Shown one piece after another: positions 24,491 through 28,120 of a stretch of DNA of 28,120 nucleotides. The stretch lies in assembly GCA_964433555.1 (NCBI GenBank), contig CAYSRG010000025.1, forward strand, positions 1 to 28,120, in the 5' to 3' direction. Source of the stretch: Stramentimicrobium sp964433555. GTDB taxonomy: Bacteria > Atribacterota > Phoenicimicrobiia > Phoenicimicrobiales > Stramentimicrobiaceae. The stretch's first letter is position 1, and every line of letters begins with the position of its first letter. A program made the position numbers and the translations under genes. Under the pieces are notes generated by a model, which made no database searches, had not been told where the DNA came from, and saw only the letters and a list, made by a program, of their open reading frames with translations.

Positions 24491-25165
24491 ATGTATGACA
24501 TTAAGCATGCGCTTGGATTTAATAAATTATTTAAGGATTTCAACAATAAGGAACTTATTAACTTTTTGGTCAATACTCAATATCAGATTAAGGATTATTC
24601 TGCAGGTCAAGTCATTGCTCTTGAAGGAGATCCATTGACAAAAATTGGTTTGATCCTTGATGGTAACGCAGAAATCCAAAAAAGCCTTCCTTCTGGAAAA
24701 AAGATAATAATAAACCAGCTTACCACTGGCGATATTTTTGGAGAAGTAATTATATTCTCAAATAAAAAAACCTTCCCCTCTATGATAGTAGCAGTTCATA
24801 ATACCAAAATTATATTTTTTGATAAAATCAATATTATGAAGATATGTTTTCAAAATGAAAAATTTCTCAGGAATTTATTACAATTGTTATCGGAAAAAAT
24901 CTTAATACTGGATTATCATTTACGATTTCTAACAGGAGAAACCATTCGTCAGAAAATATGTCTTTACCTTTTAGAACAATATCAAGAACAAAAAAATTTA
25001 TGCATTCATTTAACTGATACCAGGGAAACATTGGCAAAACAATTTGGCGTTACTCGCCCTTCCCTATCAAGAGAATTACATAGAATGAAACGTGAAGGTC
25101 TAATTAATTTATACAAGAACATTATTACTATCAGCAATCTCTCTCTTATTGAACAAAATCTTTAA
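24491..25165 (+). CDS. Crp/Fnr-family transcriptional regulator, possibly HcpR-like
   Basis: A 224-residue protein. Residues about 12-125 form a cyclic-nucleotide-binding-type beta-barrel (DYSAGQVIALEGDPLTKIG; TTGDIFGEVIIFSN). A dimer helix and a C-terminal winged helix follow (about 170-215, DTRETLAKQFGVTRPSLSRE). The N-terminal Cys set of oxygen-sensing FNR is absent, and the GExA-R-type cAMP-binding signature is not intact. The effector is therefore unclear; HcpR-type members of this superfamily bind haem or NO-related signals. It lies 34 bases after tamB and 365 bases from the convergent hcp gene, whose promoter has a matching palindromic site. GGGA lies eight bases before the ATG. The HcpR link is inference from context. 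Confidence 0.88.
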   Translation: MYDIKHALGFNKLFKDFNNKELINFLVNTQYQIKDYSAGQVIALEGDPLTKIGLILDGNAEIQKSLPSGKKIIINQLTTGDIFGEVIIFSNKKTFPSMIVAVHNTKIIFFDKINIMKICFQNEKFLRNLLQLLSEKILILDYHLRFLTGETIRQKICLYLLEQYQEQKNLCIHLTDTRETLAKQFGVTRPSLSRELHRMKREGLINLYKNIITISNLSLIEQNL

Positions 25166-25202
25166 TTTCTAAATCCTATTACTTATCAGGTAAAGTCAGT
25201 TA

Positions 25203-25427
25203 TTAGATACTATTATCCTTTCTTTTATTCCACTTTACAATATAAGGATATAGAAACATAAATACACCAGTAATAGCTAAACCAAGCATGAAGACTCTTT
25301 GCCAGCGAAAAAATAAATTATTTATTGGCATATTTCTGGTAAATACCATTACCATTATCGTTAAGACAACAAAAGGAATAGTAAGGTAGCGATGTATCTT
25401 CCGGCACAAAGTTGATAATTTTCTCAT
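25203..25427 (-). CDS. Small two-helix membrane protein downstream of hcp
   Basis: A 74-residue protein with two hydrophobic segments (about 16-30, YLTIPFVVLTIMVMVF, and about 45-64, VFMLGLAITGVFMFLYPYIV) and a basic C-terminus (KWNKRKDN). I do not recognise the family. The RKIHRYLTIPFVVL start is faintly like the first helix of PepSY-TM or b-type cytochrome membrane proteins; that is speculation. A good ribosome site (AAGAGGT, six bases) precedes ATG 25427, which argues it is real. It lies about 100 bases downstream of hcp, behind that gene's hairpin, on the same strand. Confidence 0.6.
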   Translation of the reverse strand: MRKLSTLCRKIHRYLTIPFVVLTIMVMVFTRNMPINNLFFRWQRVFMLGLAITGVFMFLYPYIVKWNKRKDNSI

Positions 25428-25464
25428 ATACTGACCTCTTAATAATTTGTTATAAAAGAATCAT

Positions 25465-25497
25465 CCGGTAACTGGAAAAACTTAACTCAGTTACCGG
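25465..25497 (-). terminator. Hairpin terminator after hcp
   Basis: CCGGTAACTG (25465-25474) and CAGTTACCGG (25488-25497) are perfect complements 33 bases past the hcp stop. Read on the minus strand, it is followed by ATGATTCTTTTAT, a loose T-rich tract, so termination may be partial and allow expression of the small membrane gene. Confidence 0.65.
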
Positions 25498-25529
25498 GAC
25501 TCATTTCTTAATATCTATTTTATCTGGTT

Positions 25530-27182
25530 TTAATCGAGGAACATTTTTATATCCTCATCTACATTAGTAATGCCACCAATCTTAAACTTTTCTACCAATA
25601 CATTAGCTACATTTGGTGATAAAAATGCTGGTAAGGTTGGACCTAAATGAATGTTTTTCACTCCCAGATAAAGCAAAGCCAATAATACTATTACCGCTTT
25701 TTGTTCATACCAGGCAATATTGTAAGAAATAGGAAGCTGGTTAACATCATCTAATCCCAACATTTCTTTTAATTTTAAGGCAATTACTGCCAGGGAGTAG
25801 GAATCATTGCATTGCCCAGCATCTAATACTCTGGGAATTCCGCCAATTTCACCTAAATCAAGCTTGTTATATCTATACTTTGCACAGCCAGCAGTAAGAA
25901 TAACTGTATCTTGGGGCAATTTTTGGGCAAATTCTGTGTAGTAATTTCTGCTCTTCATTCTACCATCACACCCGGCCATCACAACAAATCTTCTAATTGC
26001 ACCGCTCTTGACAGCGTCAACAACTTTATCTGCCAGTGCAATTACCTGATTATGAGCAAATCCACCAATTATCTCTCCTTTTTCTATCTCTAAAGGAGGA
26101 GGACATTTTTTCGCCATTGTAATGATTTGTGAAAAATCTTTTGACTGTCCTTTTTTTCTATCAGGTACATGAAGCATTCCTGGATAACCAACAGTTCCGG
26201 TAGTAAATACCCGTTCTTTGTAGCTATCTCTTGGTGGGATAATACAATTAGTCGTCATCAGTATTGGACCGTTGAATTTTTTAAATTCTTCGTTTTGTTT
26301 CCACCAAGAATTACCATAATTACCTACAAAGTGTGCATATTTCTTAAAGGCCGGATAATAATTTGCTGGCAACATCTCACCATGAGTGTATACATCAACT
26401 CCCGTATCCCTGGTCTGTTCAAGTAGTTCTTCCATATCTTTGAGATCATGTCCGCTGATTAAGATTCCTGGATTATTTCGCACCCCAATATTGACCTTGC
26501 TAATTTCCGGGTGACCATAAGTTTCTGTATTGGCCTTTTCCAATAAAGACATAGCCTCAACACCAAATTTACCACACTCCATTACCAGGCCTACTAAAGC
26601 ATCTATGGAGAGTGACTCATCTATAGTTGCAACTAATCCCTTTTGTATAAAATCATCAATTTTTTTATTATCATAGCCCAGATTAAATGCGTGTCCAGTA
26701 TAGGCAGCCATTCCTTTAATACCATAAGTTAAAAGCTCCCTCAATGAGCGCTTGTCTTCATCATCAGTTGCCAGAACTCCAACTTCAGAGGAATTAGCCT
26801 TCTGTTCAAAGTCAGAAGCTTCCTCTGCTTTCCAGGTTGCACAATCCGGTAGGTTATGTACAGGCTCACCTCCGGCATTAAGATACTGTTCTTTAATCTC
26901 TCCTCTAACCTTAAAACCTTCTCTAACCTTTTTAACAAAATCTGCCTTATCGAAATTGGCATTAGTAATCGTCATAAATAATGAGTCAATGATAAATTTA
27001 TTTACTGTTGAATTTTCTATACCTAATTCTCGCGCCCTGGTACTATACACAGAAATCCCCTTCAATACATAAATTAACAGGTCCTGCATATTTGCTACAT
27101 CTGCTTCCTTTCCACAAACACCTTTTCTGGTACAGCCAGTTCCTTTTGCTGTTTCCTGGCATTGAAAACAGAACATACTCAT
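25530..27182 (-). CDS. hcp: Hybrid-cluster protein (Hcp, hydroxylamine/NO reductase)
   Basis: A 550-residue cytosolic redox enzyme. The N-terminal [4Fe-4S] ligands are Cys5, Cys8, Cys17 and Cys23 (C-x2-C-x8-C-x5-C), the arrangement of anaerobe-type Hcp. Hybrid-cluster ligand regions are visible: ISGHDLKD (His), HGEMLPANYYP (Glu), MTTNCIIPP (Cys), TAGCAKYRY (Cys) and LDAGQCNDSYS (Cys), with PAFLSPNV near the end. Hcp reduces nitric oxide or hydroxylamine and protects anaerobes from nitrosative stress. I chose ATG 27182 because GGGAGGTG lies seven bases upstream; the open frame extends seven codons further, to 27203, across that ribosome site. A palindromic Crp/Fnr-type operator sits 60 bases upstream. 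No hcr reductase gene is adjacent, so the electron donor is unknown. Confidence 0.95.
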   Translation of the reverse strand: MSMFCFQCQETAKGTGCTRKGVCGKEADVANMQDLLIYVLKGISVYSTRARELGIENSTVNKFIIDSLFMTITNANFDKADFVKKVREGFKVRGEIKEQYLNAGGEPVHNLPDCATWKAEEASDFEQKANSSEVGVLATDDEDKRSLRELLTYGIKGMAAYTGHAFNLGYDNKKIDDFIQKGLVATIDESLSIDALVGLVMECGKFGVEAMSLLEKANTETYGHPEISKVNIGVRNNPGILISGHDLKDMEELLEQTRDTGVDVYTHGEMLPANYYPAFKKYAHFVGNYGNSWWKQNEEFKKFNGPILMTTNCIIPPRDSYKERVFTTGTVGYPGMLHVPDRKKGQSKDFSQIITMAKKCPPPLEIEKGEIIGGFAHNQVIALADKVVDAVKSGAIRRFVVMAGCDGRMKSRNYYTEFAQKLPQDTVILTAGCAKYRYNKLDLGEIGGIPRVLDAGQCNDSYSLAVIALKLKEMLGLDDVNQLPISYNIAWYEQKAVIVLLALLYLGVKNIHLGPTLPAFLSPNVANVLVEKFKIGGITNVDEDIKMFLD

Positions 27183-27214
27183 ATTTTCACCTCCCAAAAA
27201 CAATTTTTACATTT

Positions 27215-27257
27215 ATTTTAACTAAGAGTACTAAAAAATACTGTAACAAATGTTACA
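27215..27257 (-). promoter_or_regulatory. hcp promoter with Crp/Fnr (HcpR-like) operator
   Basis: TGTAACA (27242-27248), two bases, TGTTACA (27251-27257) is a perfect palindrome of Crp/Fnr size. On the minus strand a -10 box TAAAAT lies at 27220-27215, exactly 21 bases from the palindrome edge. This puts the operator centre at -41.5 relative to a start at about 27208, the class II activator position. Confidence 0.75.
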
Positions 27258-27334
27258 AAATTAACTACTCTCTAAATAATACTATTATATTATTTTAACA
27301 TAAATAAATATCATAATCGCATAGAATAGGATTT

Positions 27335-27348
27335 TAAGAGTACTCTTA
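27335..27348. repeat. 14-bp palindrome TAAGAGTACTCTTA in the hcp-RRM spacer
   Basis: A perfect palindrome. Its left ten bases (TAAGAGTACT) recur at 27223-27232, just upstream of the hcp -10 box. It could be a second regulator's site. The rest of 27258-27513 is AT-rich and shows no gene. Confidence 0.45.
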
Positions 27349-27513
27349 TCTCCTTCCCCAATTCAGTAATAATTTCATCTGTAAAGGTTTTTTCACTTAT
27401 TGAATACCTCATTATGGGATAGCGATAGTTTGATAATATTAAATTAGAAGCAAAGAGTATTTTACAGAAAAATTTGACATTATATTATTTTTAATTATAA
27501 TATCTTTTGTTTA

Positions 27514-27542
27514 TTTACAAATAAAAAAATTTGTAAGATAAT
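27514..27542 (+). promoter_or_regulatory. Promoter of the RRM protein gene with overlapping inverted repeat
   Basis: TTTACA (27514-27519) and GATAAT (27537-27542) are 17 bases apart. The inverted repeat TTACAAAT (27515-27522) and ATTTGTAA (27529-27536) fills the -35 box and spacer and could be an operator. The predicted start near 27549 gives a 5' UTR of about 149 bases. Confidence 0.6.
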
Positions 27543-27548
27543 ATTAGT

Positions 27549-27697
27549 GGTCTATGGTATATTATAAATATCATAGATCTATCTCCAGTGATATTTTTGT
27601 TAGAGCTTTTCGGTGCTTTTGACTTTGCTCTACTTTGCCTCTAAAGAAATGTTACTGAAGAAATAATAAATATAGTATTAAAGAAGGAGGTAAAGAG
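27549..27697 (+). promoter_or_regulatory. Structured 5' UTR of the RRM gene
   Basis: It starts with a hairpin, TCTATG (27551-27556) with CATAGA (27572-27577). A second part contains overlapping alternatives: TTAGAG (27600-27605) can pair with CTCTAA (27639-27644), while AGAGC (27602-27606) can pair with GCTCT (27627-27631). A long leader with exclusive folds is reminiscent of cold-shock gene leaders; the resemblance is inference. Confidence 0.4.
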
Positions 27698-27973
27698 ATG
27701 CAAGGCAATAAGCTGTATGTGGGAAATCTGAACTACGCCGTCAACGAAGATCAATTGAGGGAACTATTTGAAAATCATGGTACCGTGCAAAGTGTCAACA
27801 TCATTGAAGGCAAAGGTTTTGGTTTTGTCGAAATGTCTACTAACGAAGAAGCAGAAGCAGCAAAGGAAGCTTTGAATGATCAGGAATTTCATGGACGTCC
27901 ATTAAAAATCGATGAAGCTCGTCCCCGTAAACCTAGAAGAGATTTCAATTCCGGTCCCAGAAAACGTTTCTAA
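27698..27973 (+). CDS. RRM-domain RNA-binding protein (cyanobacterial Rbp-like)
   Basis: A 91-residue protein that is essentially one RNA recognition motif. RNP2 is LYVGNL (6-11) and RNP1 is KGFGFVEM (39-46), with the aromatic residues that stack on RNA bases. The tail (PRKPRRDFNSGPRKRF) is Arg-rich with an RGG-like character and probably adds non-specific RNA affinity. Small single-RRM proteins of this kind occur in cyanobacteria and scattered anaerobes, often cold-induced. AGGAGG lies seven bases before the ATG and a perfect terminator follows, so it is a single-gene unit. A role as an RNA chaperone is inferred. Confidence 0.93.
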   Translation: MQGNKLYVGNLNYAVNEDQLRELFENHGTVQSVNIIEGKGFGFVEMSTNEEAEAAKEALNDQEFHGRPLKIDEARPRKPRRDFNSGPRKRF

Positions 27974-27982
27974 TAATTAATA

Positions 27983-28013
27983 AAACCCTTTGGTGTACAC
28001 CAAAGGGTTTTTT
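27983..28013 (+). terminator. Rho-independent terminator of the RRM gene
   Basis: A 28-base perfect palindrome (27983-28010; arm AAACCCTTTGGTGT) runs straight into a T-tract. Because it is symmetrical with A-rich and T-rich flanks it may act in both directions. Beyond it, up to 28120, the AT-rich sequence shows no recognisable gene. Confidence 0.93.
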
Positions 28014-28120
28014 ATTTCCTCATTCTTTTTCCCAATAAATTTTAAAATAAAAATTTTTTAAAACCTATGTTAGTTAAGTTTTAAAACTGCACTATATTAA
28101 GATCACTATTTTTCGCTATT

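Noticed and set aside
1..28120. Shared 11-mer TGCAGTTTTAA near both window ends in inverted orientation
   Set aside because: The match is short and AT-rich with no flanking similarity; window ends are arbitrary.

Overview
This 28.1-kb window has low G+C and looks like the chromosome of an anaerobic bacterium with an outer membrane. The outer-membrane evidence is a TonB-dependent receptor with its own TonB-ExbB-ExbD motor, a 1458-residue TamB-like protein, and an exported HtrA-type protease. The anaerobic evidence is a hybrid-cluster protein (Hcp) and a glycyl/AmrS-type radical SAM enzyme. Firmicutes-style RNA control also appears: T-boxes, strong AGGAGG ribosome sites and a type I glutamine synthetase without an adenylylation loop. 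This mix fits Atribacterota or a diderm Firmicute such as Halanaerobiales. That assignment is inference; no rRNA or tRNA gene is present to test it. I see no phage, insertion sequence, CRISPR array, tRNA or rRNA.

Layout. Positions 60-460 hold a promoter, a cobalamin riboswitch and an intrinsic terminator. They precede a plus-strand operon (460-4340) for a BtuB-like receptor, TonB, ExbB and ExbD, a B12 uptake unit presumably shut off by B12. From 4427 to 19222 everything reads on the minus strand, in small groups. These are (in direction of transcription) a tryptophan-synthase-beta-like enzyme (TrpB2) and a DUF1893 protein; two metallo-beta-lactamase-fold proteins; an HtrA-like protease, a dihydroorotate-dehydrogenase-like protein, a small sigma-like factor and glutamine synthetase; a FakA-FakB (DAK2-DegV) fusion and a fucose-isomerase-like protein; and a phosphoesterase and AmrS radical SAM enzyme.

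The divergent region 19223-20079 carries a tryptophan T-box leader for trpB2. It has a short Stem I with a UGG specifier and then a second antiterminator/terminator module that has no Stem I of its own. On the other side tamB and a Crp/Fnr regulator read on the plus strand. The regulator converges on hcp and a small membrane protein (minus strand). The hcp promoter carries a perfect TGTAACA-N2-TGTTACA palindrome exactly where a class II Crp/Fnr activator site should lie, so the nearby regulator is probably an HcpR-like nitrosative-stress regulator. The window ends with a small RRM RNA-binding protein behind a long structured 5' UTR.

Intergenic DNA around 6.2, 9.6, 16.6 and 16.9 kb contains copies of a dispersed palindromic repeat. 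A separate REP-like palindrome lies at 16.8 kb. The most interesting points are the tandem short-stem T-box, the two possible trpB2 starts, the Hcp operator, the structured RRM leader, the fatty-acid-kinase fusion and the repeat family.
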